Shown in pieces: positions 1 through 12,954 of a DNA stretch of 64,000 nt. Source of the stretch: Steinernema hermaphroditum (Eukaryota > Nematoda > Chromadorea > Rhabditida > Steinernematidae); NCBI GenBank assembly GCA_030435675.1, contig CM059621.1:17670001-17734000 (forward strand), given 5' to 3'. A program made the translations under genes and the position numbers. The notes below the pieces were generated by a model. The model was given only the letters and a program-made list of their open reading frames with translations. It ran no database searches and had not been told where the DNA came from. Each line of letters starts with the position of its first letter. Position 1 is the first letter of the stretch.

Positions 1-2790
1 TTGCGAACTCGCAAGAAGAATTTCAGACGGCTTCATTCCTAAACAAGGACGCTCGTTTCTTACTATAAGGCAAACACACACACCTTTCTTTTCGACCAAT
101 TTTCTAAGCGCAATCTGTGCTCTTGAAGACGGTGTTAGTCGTTGTTCGGCAGCCAGTTTCTCCAGCGGTTGCTCCAGGAACGCCGTAATCCTCGTTTGGT
201 AGCGTCTTACGTCGCCTTTCAAGAACTCTGACCACCGTTCGAAAGCTCTATTGCTAGCCGAAAGCACTTTTGCTTCGTTCCAGCCTAGCTTCTCCCAAAG
301 AAAGTTGTACATTGGGTCAAAGGAGACGACACCCCAGTGGAAGCGCTCCTTCGATTGGTCGACTAACGGATCAGCGTACGCTTCAAATACGGATGGATTC
401 GGAAACTAAACAATAAATATGAGTCCTTGCACCGGTATTTCCGCGAAATATACTTTTTCAATGACTTCATGATTATTATTTGTTTCCAAGTATCGGCGAA
501 GTTTGATTCGGGCCTTAGATTCGATGAAATTCTCCTCTTTCGACTTCTTTTTAGCGTCCAACCACTCGCGAATTTTCTTCAGCAATTCAACGCCCTAAAA
601 TCACTTCGAATAAGGAAGCCAAAAACCATCGTAGAGTTGATTTGGAATGGCCAGGCTGGACAAAGCTTTTCCCAAAAGCTGATAACGATACTTACCGCAA
701 CGTGGCAGTCATTCCCGGTAAACTCGGAAATCAGTTCCAAAGCTGTGACAACACCGACGCCGTCAAATCCGCGAGAATAGTCGCCTCCAGAGAGCATAGC
801 CAAATAGATAAACTCATCTCGCGTCAATCCAAACGTGTCCTTAACCACTGAACTGCAGTACTTCTGGACACGCTTTTTTCTGTGGAACATATTTCGATAG
901 ACCGTTTTGCCTCCGAATAGCCAAATATCCGAATCGTCGGTGACAACACCATCCACAAGACCCAGTTTCTCCAATGCGGCACATTGTGCTTCGGCTTCAC
1001 CGGGAGCCAGCACGTATGGAATCCCGCAGAGTTCCAGCAGCTTCTGACAATCAACGTACACACCTTCCTCGTCCCTTCTTTGAGAGGGCTGAGACGTTGA
1101 TGCGCCAGGATCAGAGAATGAAGGAAGCGAAAAGACGATTCCCGAGGACGGAACAATCGGAACGTCAACAAAATCATCAGATTCGGAAGAGCTCGACCAC
1201 GAATCCTGCTGCATTGCTTCTGAACTACTGAGATAACGTAAATGAGAAAAGCAAATAGATTACCTATTTGAGCCCTAGTTGCTGCAATTCTTTTCGTTGT
1301 ATTTTCCACAACTGTAGATTTGCTGAACACAAAAGGCGTATTTCCGTGCCTTTTAGCGCGGGATTCTTCCCGTAATGAGAGGAGGATCGCTTCTTGGAAG
1401 GCGTCGTCCTCTTCCTCCGAGTCATTATCCTCATCGACCTCCATGCGTTCGACCTTCATTGATGAAAACGAAGAAGATGTACAAGGGCCGTGATTCACGC
1501 TGCTCTTCGTTCCTTCGTATTCTTCCCTCATCTGTTGTAGCATAGCTGGCCACGAGAGGCTTTCCTTGAGCACACGATCTCGCTCCTCTTTTTCAGGATC
1601 AATTATCTGAAACTCATCAAACTCAAGACCTCGATAGAACGGTTACCTCCACGTCGTTGTGCCTCGCAAGAATGTGACTCCTATTCCCTCCATCAAACAT
1701 CACTCGATTTGCGGCGCTATTACTAAACGGCATTGCGTATTGCCGCTCCTTCTCTTTGCAGAGCTGAAAAGAAATTATCAGCAACCAAAAGGAGAACAAA
1801 CACACCATATCAAGTTGGGATGTAATCTTATTTCGCTGCAACAGTCGCTGTATTTGAAAGCGGCTAAAGTCATGAGAATCGTCGGGGATCTGCGCAGGAG
1901 TCAAGCGTTCGTTTCTTGCGCACTCTCTGGCGTCCAGAAGCAGCCTAATTCGGTCGTCCGCTGAGAGGGACTCAGCGAAAGTTCCCAGATCGGATGGATC
2001 GTTTTCGACTACAGTGACCCTAAACGTCGCGGATACAAACTGCCCGTAAAACAAACGCATTACTCAAGATCTGCAGTGCTCGTGGACGGCAAAACGAAAA
2101 GTTCTTCTTTCTCGGTAGTCCGCTTCCGGGAGAATTTCTTGAGTGATGAATCCTGTTGGCAGTGAGCGATGTTCGACAGCATTCTCCGTTGTTCGCGGCT
2201 GACGGTTAGCTCTTCAACATGCTGCTTGAGGCGGCGTTCTCTCTGAAATAAGATAATGTTTGAAAGACTGAATTTCGGTCTTTCCGTAGGCGGTTACAAC
2301 TTCGAACACAAAACTTCGAAAACACTTCCTAGGTTACAGAGGCTGGGAAGCAAGCAATAGCATTCCCAGTTTTGTGGATACGAGAATCTGTTGTACTCGT
2401 GACCTCCTAATCATAATCGCTCAATTCAGTGCAGAAAATTTGAGAATTCAATGGGTATGGGAAGCTGAAAAACTAACCAAAAGTTGCTGCTTGAACACGG
2501 GAACGCGATCGCCATCGAAAACGAACACGGGACGAACTTTGTAGTAGAGCAGCTTGGAGATTCGATGGATCAGGAGCGCTAAATGGGGACTCCGAGCGCC
2601 GGAGGAAACTTCATGCCGCAAATAGCCTTCGGCCGCTTGGTGAAGCCACAACGAAACGTCTAAATCATGATTATAGGCACAAGCTAGATTCAGCCTTTTT
2701 ACCGATAGCGAGGCGCTTGCCTTCGAGCGACTCCAACGTAATCGGCTGTCCTGTTGGCTCCAGAAGAGACCATAATCCAGGTACACCCAT
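1..2790 (-). CDS. xpg-1: XPG/Rad2-type DNA repair endonuclease (ERCC5/XPG-1), 3' end outside window
   Basis: Structure-specific nuclease that makes the 3' incision in nucleotide excision repair. Exons on the minus strand by splice signal and phase: 2790-2703, 2659-2478, 2242-2064, 2019-1806, 1763-1647, 1606-1264, 1219-696, 594-454, 405-84, 38-1, giving about 716 residues before the edge. The start [16 protein letters not shown] is the classic XPG N-region, followed by [11 protein letters not shown] and VFVFDGD. The I-region has [23 protein letters not shown] and LSGGDYSRG, so the expected metal-binding acidic residues are present. The C-terminal [16 protein letters not shown] and WG motifs follow. 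A UIM-like stretch ([15 protein letters not shown]) sits in the spacer between the N and I regions, which is short compared with vertebrate XPG. Introns are 39-235 bp. The gene is divergent from the UGT gene, with a tRNA between them. XPG rather than FEN1 or EXO1 because of the long spacer; identity is firm, exact splice sites less so. Confidence 0.95.
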
Positions 2791-2910
2791 CGTGGATCAT
2801 AGAATCACCACTGCTGGCGGGAACGTTTCGCATTCGGTGAAATATGTCATCTTGACAAGACTAACTGCAAATGTAATACGTTCAAACGCTCTAGCAGAGG
2901 AAAAAATTAA

Positions 2911-2983
2911 CGACCTCGGCAGGATTCGAACCTGCAATCTTCGGTTCCGTAGACCGACGCGTTATCCATTGCGCCACGAGGCC
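2911..2983 (-). tRNA. tRNA-Arg (anticodon ACG)
   Basis: A 73-nt cloverleaf on the minus strand. The acceptor stem GGCCTCG pairs with CGAGGTC (one G-U). The anticodon stem TCGGT/ACCGA encloses loop CTACGGA, so the anticodon is ACG (Arg). The T-arm GCAGG-TTCGAAT-CCTGC pairs perfectly. A run of six T follows the 3' end on the minus strand, a normal Pol III terminator. It sits 120 bp upstream of the XPG-1 start on the same strand. Confidence 0.95.
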
Positions 2984-3334
2984 ACATGTGTGCTTAGTTT
3001 CGCATTTCTGACATATGATCAAAGCATGGCTGTCGCAAGAACCGCAAAAAACAGAAAACAGGATTTCGGATACGGACAACAAATGTCCCTTGATGTTATG
3101 TCAAAGTACGTTCTAAGGGCACATTCTCCAAACTATAGTATAGAATTGGGTATATGTTGATGTGCCCGTTAATCAAGAGACACACTGTTGATACACTGTC
3201 ACCACATTTTGATGTACCTTGCTGTGGGTCGAAACACATTAGTGTTTGATCTCCCATCGGTCGGCGCCACTCGCGTACTCCATTAGTGCTCATTCCGACC
3301 GCCACTCATTCATTTCGCAACTTCGGAGGTCAGA
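2984..3334. other. intergenic, between tRNA-Arg and UGT
   Basis: About 350 bp upstream of the UGT start. It should hold the UGT promoter, but I recognise no specific regulatory motif, repeat or RNA gene. The bases before the UGT ATG end in a weak AG with no clear pyrimidine tract, so trans-splicing of UGT is not evident. Confidence 0.6.
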
Positions 3335-5969
3335 ATGCGTCTGTTGGTTCTCTTCCTTCTCTTCTTACTTCATCCAAATGCCATCGAAGCTGCGAAGATT
3401 CTGGTCACCTCTGCTCATGACTCTTCGAGCCACATCAACAGCATGAAGCCCTACTTCTCTAGGTAAACACTCTTTGCGTGGGTAATTGGTGGATTATTGA
3501 TCGGTTCAGATTAGCTGAAGAAGGGCATGACGTCACAGTGCTCGACACGAGTAATAGCGAAAAACCGAAGGATTTCGGTCCTAAAATCAAAGTTGTCCAT
3601 ATCTATATCACCCCGGAACAAGTGGTCGAAGTTGTTGGAAAGGACGCAGTCAAGAACATGGGTGAAAGACAGTGGAGGGACGATACCACTACAGTTTTCA
3701 TGGGAATCATCTATGCTATCATGAATAAGGCGTTTGGACTGATGCTCGATTACCACAGTGAGAAGGTCAGTGTTTGAGAATGATTAGATTTTAAATTTGT
3801 ACTTTAATAAGCACAATAGTATATTTTGTGTCCTCTCGAACCCGAAGGCAGATAAAACCAAAAACTAAAAAAATTAAGAAGATAAACTGGAGATATTTAA
3901 GGGACTTCAAAGGGACTACCCGCTATCCGTGCTTAAGGCTGTTAGTGCTGTTGCTTGATACCGTACTCACTCTATTCGACGTGTAGTACGTTTCATCCTT
4001 CGTTAGCCTCACCTGGAGTTCTATGCCTTCTGGGAGCCGGGGCCGGTCTCAACTAGAGTTGGCATCGGAACGCGAAAATTCGTGTTGGACCTTGTTTTGC
4101 TATTCTGTCTATTTTTTTTTATTGTGCTGGGCCGCGACATTCGGGCGAAAATGAGGATTTTCGGGTTCGACCCGATGACAACTCTACTTTCAACTCTCTA
4201 TCCGAAACAAGTATAAGACGAAAATTTCTCAGCTGAGTACCAGTTGCCTGCGTGCTCGATCTGGGTAGTGTCTCGGTTGGCATTTTTTTGTGTCCGGGTT
4301 TGACTCCCATCCCAACCCAACCTCTTTATGTCCCTTCCGGGCATTTTGTCATCTATGCCTTTTGGCAGTGAAAAAAATGGTGCAAATTCCGTATTTTAGT
4401 TCCATTCTGTCGCTAATGACACGTGGGATCTTATGATCACTGACGAGCTTTTCGGCGTTCATCAATTTGCTATGAATCAGCAACATAAAAGAGAGAGAGG
4501 GACCCCCTACATAGTCTTCTCTACTTCCATGATGCTCATGAGCAACTATGTCATTAACTCGTTCGGTAAGTCGTAAGTCTCTTCGTAAGTTGAATTCATT
4601 GAATAGGACGTGTTGGACCGCCTCGTCCTGGAATGTTTTCTAAGCCGCCTGTTGACAGTAACGATGTTTACGACACAACAAAATTTGGCCAGAGATTGTA
4701 CGGCTTCCTTCAGGATGCGACCGAGTACGTTGCCTTACGATATGTGGGTAAGTTAGTTCAAATCTTGAAAGCGAACAAATTAAGAGATATCGCGAGGAAT
4801 CTAAAGATTTCTGGATTACGAATAAATCTATCGTTTGATATAAACACCATTTAGTGCAAAACTTTGGACTGTCCAACATCAAGCGTTACGGTGTAGAAGA
4901 TTTCACCTGGAAGGAATATATGAAGGGGTCGTCCATCTTCTTCACTGACCACTTCGATCGGTTCCAGTTCCCTGTTCCTGAAGGCACCGACTTCCATGGA
5001 GTAGGGTCCCATTGTTCAAAACAGAAGAAGTTGACAGGAGAGTTCCTCGATTTCGTCGAAGATCCGGCTTCTAATGGGACTATCTACATGGCTTTCGGGA
5101 GTTACGTCAAGTGGGATTATGCTCCGGACCACGTGATAACAGCTGTGGTGGATGGGCTGAACGAGCTCAAGGACTATAGGGTCATTTTCTCCTACAACGC
5201 TGAAAAACCACTGAATGTTGGAAGGCACGTGAAGGTCACAAAGTGGGCGCCTCAAGCAGAAATCTTGGCTCATAACAAGACAAAACTCTTCATTAGTCAC
5301 GGAGGACTGAAAAGGTTCGCTTTTAAGTAGCTACATATTCTTTGGAGCTCATTGTACTGTACATCATTGAGTGGCTGACCAACCGTCACCCGGCTGACGA
5401 GTCAGCTGGGCCATCAGCCAGGGGCCCTTCTCTACTGTGCATTCAAAGCCCCTAAAGATGAATCCATTCAGTATTTTTATAACTTCGTGTAGATTTAAGA
5501 GGAGATTAATCCAAATTAGTTCCAATTTAGCTACTTACACCAGCATTACCGGCGAAAAATCGTGAGACATTTCAGCATGAAAGAAGCTTTGTGCTCATTT
5601 ACGCCTATTGTCTACATGCCTCTGTTCGCCGAACAATCCCACAACGTTCGCATGGCACTTGAGATGGGAATTGGAGGTGCTCTGAACAAATACACTTTGA
5701 ACAAAGAGATATTTCTTCGCGAACTTCGAAATGTTTTGGACAACAACATCAAGTACACAGATCAAATGCGGAAGCTGCATGGAATTTACATGGACCGGAT
5801 TATCCCCTCTTTGGATGAGGCAGTCTTCTACACGGAGCGGGTTTTGAGACGAAATGGAGAGTCCATTCATTTCAAGAGGACCGGAATCGATCTTAGCTGG
5901 AGGGAGCATTTGCACCTCGACTGGGTCGTGTTACTGTTGGGAACGATTTTGTTGTTGAGTAAAAACTGA
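3335..5969 (+). CDS. UDP-glucuronosyltransferase (UGT family)
   Basis: ER-membrane enzyme that transfers a sugar from a UDP-sugar to small lipophilic acceptors. Six exons keep frame exactly: 3335-3462, 3510-3765, 4400-4565, 4607-4747, 4855-5314, 5576-5969, giving 514 residues, a normal UGT length. The N-terminus MRLLVLFLLFLLHPNAIEA is a signal peptide. DLMITDELFGVHQFAM and GTPYIVFSTS are typical of nematode UGTs. The sugar-donor signature lies in exon 5-6: VKVTKWAPQAEILAH then FISHGGLKSMKEA, split by the last intron, then PLFAEQSHNV. The C-terminus has one membrane span (DWVVLLLGTILLL) with a very short tail KN. Intron 2 is long (634 bp) and holds a repeat. No AATAAA was seen downstream. Convergent with the tubulin gene. 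Which of the many nematode ugt genes it matches cannot be told. Confidence 0.94.
4119..4345 (+). repeat. SINE-like dispersed repeat, copy 1 (in UGT intron 2)
   Basis: Shares the core GATCTGGGTAGTGTCTCGGT and a following B-box-like GGGTTTGACTCCC with a copy near 21170, and more weakly with one near 36990. This suggests a tRNA-derived short interspersed element. It lies in the long UGT intron and explains part of that intron's size. Exact ends are unclear. Confidence 0.55.
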
Positions 5970-6335
5970 GTTATGACTTGTTGGTAAATGGATTGTTGAA
6001 ATACAAGACAATGCTATGCATAGCAAGCAGTCATTTGATGTTTTTTTGGTTTACGATACTTGATGCTCAGTAGTATAGCACTTTTACAAGTTTTTGCGAT
6101 TGTGATGGGCACAAAAGGATTGGATCGGATCTGTTTAATCACCAACTGGGTCACGGGTCGACTGAGTTTGGCCGATCGATGGAACGGCTAGCCGATCCTT
6201 TAACTGATTGCGATTGCTAAATAAGAAGTTTAATTTATTTTCAAAGAGTTCAAGTTTATTCCATTGCAGCGTCTTAGTAAAGGGATCGTAAAGATTGAGG
6301 AAATGATTAACATAGATTAACAAACGTGAAGGTTC
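5970..6335. other. intergenic, between convergent UGT and beta-tubulin genes
   Basis: Shared 3' region of two convergent genes. On the minus strand AATAAA (complement of 6235-6240) is a plausible poly(A) signal for the tubulin gene, about 100 bp after its stop. Nothing else is recognised. Confidence 0.6.
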
Positions 6336-7988
<1,653 letters not shown>

Positions 7989-8367
7989 TTTGTTTGGGCT
8001 TGGGGAAACGACGTTAGCACCGCGACACGAATCGACGACGAGAGGAGCAATTGAAAGACGGCGACGAGAGGTGGTGCTGTGGCTCTTTCGGGCTTGTCGT
8101 CATGGAGACAATCGCGCGCGGGTGCCATAAGGAGTGTGTGGACGATTGCCGCCGCTGTGCACCTGCTGGGAGGCTGAAGCTTCAGATATCGAGGAAATGT
8201 TATTAGTAAAAGCGGAGGGGAGAGAGAAGAAAAAAACCTGCACGTCACTCGTGTGAAAAGCTGGTCCATGAAAGGGACACTCCGACAGGTGCTTTCGCGC
8301 ATACAAGTAAATAAAGAAAACATTTGAATATAACAACAGTGATTTAAGTAGTCATTCGCAGATTTAT
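7989..8367. other. beta-tubulin upstream region
   Basis: About 380 bp upstream of the tubulin start on the minus strand, likely holding its promoter and 5' UTR. No TATA box or acceptor was convincingly identified and no other gene is seen. A repeat element begins at 8368. Confidence 0.5.
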
Positions 8368-8403
8368 CCCCTATATATAAATGGAGAACCGACGGGTCCG
8401 TTG

Positions 8404-8406
<3 letters not shown>

Positions 8407-8443
<37 letters not shown>
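8407..8443. repeat. (TG)n microsatellite
   Basis: About 18 uninterrupted TG units inside the Helentron-like element. The second element copy has a shorter, interrupted TG tract at the same place, so the tract is part of the family and length-variable. Confidence 0.97.
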
Positions 8444-8446
<3 letters not shown>

Positions 8447-8728
8447 TCCGTGCGCACGGCGGAAACACCCACACAAAATAAGGACCCCGAGGGGAACCGA
8501 ACCCGACACCGCCCGCTTACAAACAGAGAACGTTCGCAATGAGCCACACAGACAGTTGAGATGGTATTGCTCTACTTCCACTATCTCTCTGGCGATGCTA
8601 GGCTTTGAGTTTTTTTTGCAGTTTTTCAGTGATGTTTTGCCTATTTTGTAACCAGCTAAGATGTCGGTTCGAGTTTCCTTAAACTTTACAGTTTTTTCGC
8701 CCATTTTAGCCATTTACATGAGCGCCAA

Positions 8729-8862
8729 TCTTGCCGCCCGCAGGGCTATGGTGTCTTGCCGCCCGCAGGGCTATTGGTGTCTTGCCGCCCGCAGGGCTAC
8801 AGTTTTTGGCCCCAACTTCAGCCCTATCTATGAGCGCCAATCTTGCCGCCCGCAGGGCTACA
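8729..8862. repeat. short tandem repeat, unit TTGCCGCCCGCAGGGCTA
   Basis: Four copies of TTGCCGCCCGCAGGGCTA, the first three spaced about 25 bp apart and a fourth after a 40-bp gap preceded again by GAGCGCCAATC. The unit contains a small GCCC-GCA-GGGC hairpin. The other element copy (26160-26178) has only one unit, so the array expanded after the copies diverged. Confidence 0.9.
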
Positions 8863-8920
8863 GGCTAATTGGCTTTTAGTACCTGGAGGGCGGGAATTCG
8901 CGCGCAGCCGGGTTTATAGA

Positions 8921-9844
8921 TATAAAAAAAGAAAGAAGTTTTGACTCATATGTTTTGTCTTGCTCTTGAACACATTCGCTGATTAAGGATCTAGTCGTTC
9001 ATCGGTTCACCTACCAGCCACTCAAATTGAATACTTCAAAGATGCACGGGTTTGGGGATCTATAAAAGCTGCATGCAGTTTGCTATGTTATCACACTTTT
9101 AAATTATTGAGCATGCTGTCTTTCGTGTCTTTTGTACATGTATGTCATTTTCCGCACCGGTTTTTCCTAAGCTTGGCGGGCGTCACTGTTATAGCTTTTA
9201 CTCGCGTAATCCTTTGAGTTGTCGTGTGAAGATCGGAAAGCTGCCGCCTGCCGTTGTGATAGTGCCGTTTTCACGATTCCCAGATTATGCTCTTGTTTTT
9301 ATGGCAACTTGCACAAACCACTAAAGCGGCTTACCTCGTGCATTGTTCAATTGACCCCTCAAAGCATAAGCGATGGTGGTCGTTAGTATTGTTTACTGCG
9401 TTTCCTCTTGTTCACGGAGCCGACTACAACTTCCAATGATTTATTGCCCAAGGGTCGATCGGCGGTCGCAGAGACCAAAGGAACACATTTGCATTTGTCT
9501 ATTGGCAGCTGATACCGCTGCCAAGTTATACGGACTACTTAATGATGAGCGCTGGCATAAACAGAGGTGCTCTGCTGGAGCCGACGCGGCGGGTATGGGG
9601 TCACTGATTGATGGCTGAATAAGTAAGTGACAGTAGATTGATGGCAGAGGATTGTTATCGCTAAGGACCACAAATTGTGATATTTTACAACATGTAGTAA
9701 TGTAGTAATGTTTGATGGGTGACGAACATCAAAAGTCACATTCCATGATAGCATATGCATCCACATATAAGTAAGCACCTCATTTCGTCGATCTTCGTTG
9801 TGTTAAACCATGGCTTGGCAATAATGAACAAGCAACTAAAAGTA
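8921..9844. other. gene-free stretch
   Basis: No gene, RNA or clear repeat recognised. Reading frames here are short and lack splice structure or family resemblance. Confidence 0.5.
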
Positions 9845-10022
9845 TTCGGTCAGGGAGAAAGTTCTTGCGTTTTTTTTACCTACGCTTTTCAGTACTTTTT
9901 GTTGTTGTGCCACGGATTGTAACATATTGTTTGAAAGAGCTATCCCTGCTCTACAATGTAGCGTTAACACTTTTTATTTTATAGCCACACTGGGTTTGAA
10001 TTTCTGGATATTCAGATGCAGA

Positions 10023-10514
10023 AGGTCTTTCATTTGTGTCCCCAGCGATCGGTCGGGTCGTCCACTCGCTCTCTCTCTGAAGCTGTCTGAGCCGAATGAG
10101 TTGAGTGAGAGGTCGTTCTCGGTCGTCATTGCGGACGCAATGATAGCCCCGGCTTCCAGAAGGACTGGAACACCAGGAAGCCGTAGTTCCACCGTCTTGC
10201 CAAGGAGACCGTCACAACCGCCCGACTCCACCCGCGCCGCCAGAGAAGCCGAAGAAGCGTTGCAACTCCGACGTCTGCGCTGCCAGCTGAAGATGGGATC
10301 CCGCTCCGTCCGCTGCGACTTGATTCAAACTCTTCGCCACTTCAACGCCCGCGCATACTAATGGGACCACTGATCGTTCTTCTCTGATGCCATCTCCAGC
10401 CGAAGCCAGAGGAAAATCAGCGACTACGGTGCGATTAGTGCCTTTTTGTGCATATATGACGTCTCGCAAGGTGTAAGCCTTCGATACGAGAAGATAAACT
10501 CGTAAACTCGTAAA
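10023..10514 (+). mobile_element. SINE-like retroposon, copy A (nested in mariner)
   Basis: 492-bp insert flanked by a 10-bp direct repeat CAGATGCAGA (10013-10022 and 10515-10524), read as a target-site duplication. Shares GCGATCGGTCGG, CTCGCTCTCTCT, GAGTGAG(A/C)GGTCGTTC, CCAGAAGG and GAAGCCGTAGTTCCAC with copies at 41598, 42017 and 56277. Its 3' end is a short tandem tail (AAACTCGT repeated). No protein-coding capacity is evident. See copy D for the other well-bordered member. Confidence 0.85.
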
Positions 10515-10618
10515 CAGATGCAGATTCAGAACGTAAAAAGGACCAGCGCCGACAGGTGATATTCATCGCGTCCCTCTCATCGAGGAATTCGTGGATTAAA
10601 ATGTAGTTTTCTCTATAG

Positions 10619-11198
10619 GATTGTCACAGATGATGAGAAGTAGTGCATGGATGTCATTAAGAATCAAAGAAAACAATGGATGACTCCAGGAGACATGGCC
10701 CCTAGCGAAGCAGTTCAAAACGTCTACCTCAATGAGAAAATGATCTCCTTATGGTGGAATTGTGAAGGCTTGCTGCACTGGTAAATGCTGCATTGGAACA
10801 AGAGGGCCGACCAATAGTTGTACATCGAACAGCTGCGTTGTTTGAACCATGCAATGCAACAGAAAAGTTCGCATTATGAAGTACAAGCCATCATTCTGCA
10901 TGACAGCACCCACCCGAAAATTTTAAAAGTCGTCAAGATCGCGCTCCATGAGCGGAAGTGGGAGATCTTTCCACATTCACCGTATCCTCCGGACTTAGTA
11001 CTAACGGACTGTCATCTGTTCCGCTCGTTGTCAAACCATATGAGGGGCCTATCATTCGAAAATGACGAAGCACTCTAAACCTGGATCAACGACTTCTTCA
11101 ACTCCAGACCTGCTAATTTTTTGAGAACAGGAATCGATCAGTTGGTGGACCGGTGGGAGCAGGTTGTGGACAACAACGGTGGATATATTGTTAATTAA
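10619..11198 (+). pseudogene. mariner transposase remnant
   Basis: Plus-strand frames give the C-terminal half of a mariner transposase: WMTPGDMAP, WWNCEG, then VQAIILHDSTHPK, HSPYPPDLVLTDCHLFRSLS, FFNSRPANFL, GIDQLVDRWEQVV and NGGYIVN. In intact elements WWD carries the first catalytic aspartate; here it is Asn. The later catalytic Asp is visible in TDCHLF. In-frame stops (after LLHW, after RADQ and after NDEAL) and missing N-terminal helix-turn-helix sequence show that it is dead. It sits inside the TIRs described above. Confidence 0.9.
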
Positions 11199-11286
11199 TG
11201 ACTTGTTATTGTTGTTGCATAAAAGTTTGTTTTTTAATAGGAAAAAGAAAACGCAAGAACTTTCTCCCTGACCCAATATAAACAAT

Positions 11287-11878
11287 AACATAAGCAAAAA
11301 TATCAGCGCTGCTTTGGAAAAAGAGAACACAGATTTTCGTGAAATGGATCCATTATTCATGACCTTTTGATTGTTGAGGCTCAAAAACCGTTACTAACGG
11401 GTGTAAAAAAGACAATCCACGCTAATTCCCGCATTTTAAACAAGAGCATAGGCCAAAAAACACAAAATCGAAAACATGCCACAGAATTAATTATCTAACG
11501 CACCCCTAATCCGATGAAATGTACTCGCTCACCTTCCTGCAAATCCGATAAGACTCATGGTCGCCCCTAGGTAATTAGTCTAATGAAAAACAGAGACATA
11601 TTTGCGGAAAACAAACACAGACGTCTCGACCAGTGGCCAATTCCATTAACACGTCCACTGCGCGTTGTTTGTCCTTCCGAAGTTTGCGGACTTCGCACAA
11701 ATGCCGATCGCAATCACGCTTAATTGAACAAACCTGCGCGCCATATGGCGAATCTGCGATGATCCCGAAATACCTTTAGGGAAACGAGGCGAACGCGCCA
11801 AGTTGCATTGAGCATCCTGTTTCAACAGATGGATGTGTGAATTAGTTAAATGTGGGATGAGTGAAACAAATAGCGGCG
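11287..11878. repeat. left arm of a ~595-bp inverted duplication
   Basis: The complement of this block matches 14171-14768, at least 90% identical by eye (for example 60 of 62 bases around the GCATCCTGTTTCAACAG segment). The arms are 2.3 kb apart and inverted. The left arm begins about 10 bp beyond the mariner end. No coding sequence or transposon motif is recognised in either arm. Confidence 0.85.
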
Positions 11879-12881
11879 CAAGCAAAATGGGAAGCAAAAT
11901 AATAAAGAAGGGAATCAGAATTTGCATCATTAGTTAATTATAAAGACATATTTGAATTCGATAATTCATTGACCATTATGAGAAGTTTTCATTAAGGCGA
12001 TCTCTTTTATAAGATGATTAACATGATTAAGTTGTTGCTCAAAATGTTAAAATGATAAATGTAGATGCTGTGAAGTTTTGCAAACGCCTCGCATGGCAAG
12101 TTCTCACCTGACTAAAGTGCAAATCGTGGTTGTGAAAGCTAGCGCCGGGCACTCTTCCCCGGAAATCCGTTTTCACACAATGGAGACTTCTCACTGTTGT
12201 GAATTGCCTCAGATTTGCTCGTAGAAATTTCGCAATATGATTTGTTGTGATTTTTTAAAAACAAATTGCATTTTAATGAGAGCCATTTTTCAAATTGCTT
12301 ACCGCACAGTTATGCGTTCTGTCGCACAATGGTAATCCATTGGAGCAGATGACACTGAACTAATCTCATCGCAGCGCGTTGACGAAAAACCAGATATGTG
12401 CAGGTTTCAAGGTCTTCTGTTTGAATGATTGCACAAATGAATATTGCCGTTTTCGCGTTACACGGCCTTCCAATTTGTCAATTCAAGGTTTGCCGCGTTT
12501 GCGAACTTGGGAGTGCTGGATGTCTTGCGATGAAAAGGTTCATGCGTCAGTTCCGTTTGCCATTTACTGCGTGGTCAAACAAATTTGATCAGTTCGAAAT
12601 TTTGACTAGATGTGGAAATTGTTACATGAATGTGAACATCTGTGACCGCGCGTTCGTTATATTTGAAAACCCAACAGTTATACTTTCGGATACCATTGTT
12701 ATGCCACCAGTCGCGCATTTAAGCAAATGCCTCCAAATCTGGGCACACTTGCTGCTTGGACAAGCTTTATTAGTTCGATATTTGTATTAGATGTGGAAAT
12801 TGTTACATCAATGTGAACATCTTTTGCCGCACAAAGAAGTAATATTCTGCAGAGTATCCGAAATTAAGCATCCAAAAGTTT
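11879..12881. other. gene-free spacer between inverted arms, part 1
   Basis: AT-rich sequence with a short local repeat: TAGATGTGGAAATTGTTACAT occurs twice (12608 and 12789) with similar flanks (ATGTGAACATCT). No gene is supported. The 121-residue frame near 12425 has no splice or family support. Confidence 0.5.
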
Positions 12882-12954
12882 TGCTCCGAGTGAGGATCGA
12901 ACTCACGACGTTCAGATTATGAGAGTGACGCGCTGCCTACTGCGCTATCGATGC
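12882..12954 (-). pseudogene. tRNA-Met (CAT) pseudogene
   Basis: Resembles an elongator tRNA-Met: AGCGCAGTAGGCAGCGC D-arm, CTCATAA anticodon loop, and a perfect GTGAG-TTCGATC-CTCAC T-arm. The acceptor stem GCATCGA/TCGGAGC has an A-A mismatch and a wobble, and the anticodon stem TCACT/TCTGA has a C-C mismatch where a G-C pair is expected. No T-run directly follows the 3' end. A decayed copy is more likely than a functional gene. Confidence 0.75.

Larger units (their letters stand above)
8368..8920 (-). mobile_element. non-autonomous Helentron/HINE-like element, copy 1
   Basis: Matches a second copy at 25816-26236 along its length: shared end CCCCTATATATAAA, a hairpin CCGACGG-GT-CCGTTGG, a TG microsatellite, a core with CGTGCGCACGG and CGAACCCGACACCGCCCGC, and the other end near GCGCAGCCG(C/G)GTTTAT. 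There are no long terminal inverted repeats and no coding capacity. Read on the minus strand it starts TCTATAAA and ends with the hairpin and TTTATATATAGGGG. TC start, 3' hairpin, short AT-rich inverted ends and an internal microsatellite are features of Helentron-derived elements such as DINE-1. The class is inferred; the repeat itself is directly seen. Confidence 0.7.
9845..11276 (+). mobile_element. degenerate mariner-type DNA transposon
   Basis: Inverted ends beginning TT(C/G)GGTCAGGGAGAAAG and continuing through TTCTTGCG lie at 9845 and (complement) 11276. Each is bordered by TA (9843-9844 and 11277-11278), the standard mariner target duplication. Between them are transposase remnants on the plus strand and a nested retroposon at 10023-10514. 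Without the nested insert the element is about 0.93 kb, shorter than a full mariner, so its transposase N-terminal part is largely lost. Confidence 0.9.

Noticed and set aside
12608..12830. Short duplicated TGTGGAAATTGTTACAT segment as a CRISPR-like or satellite array
   Set aside because: Only two diverged copies, in a eukaryotic genome. No array.
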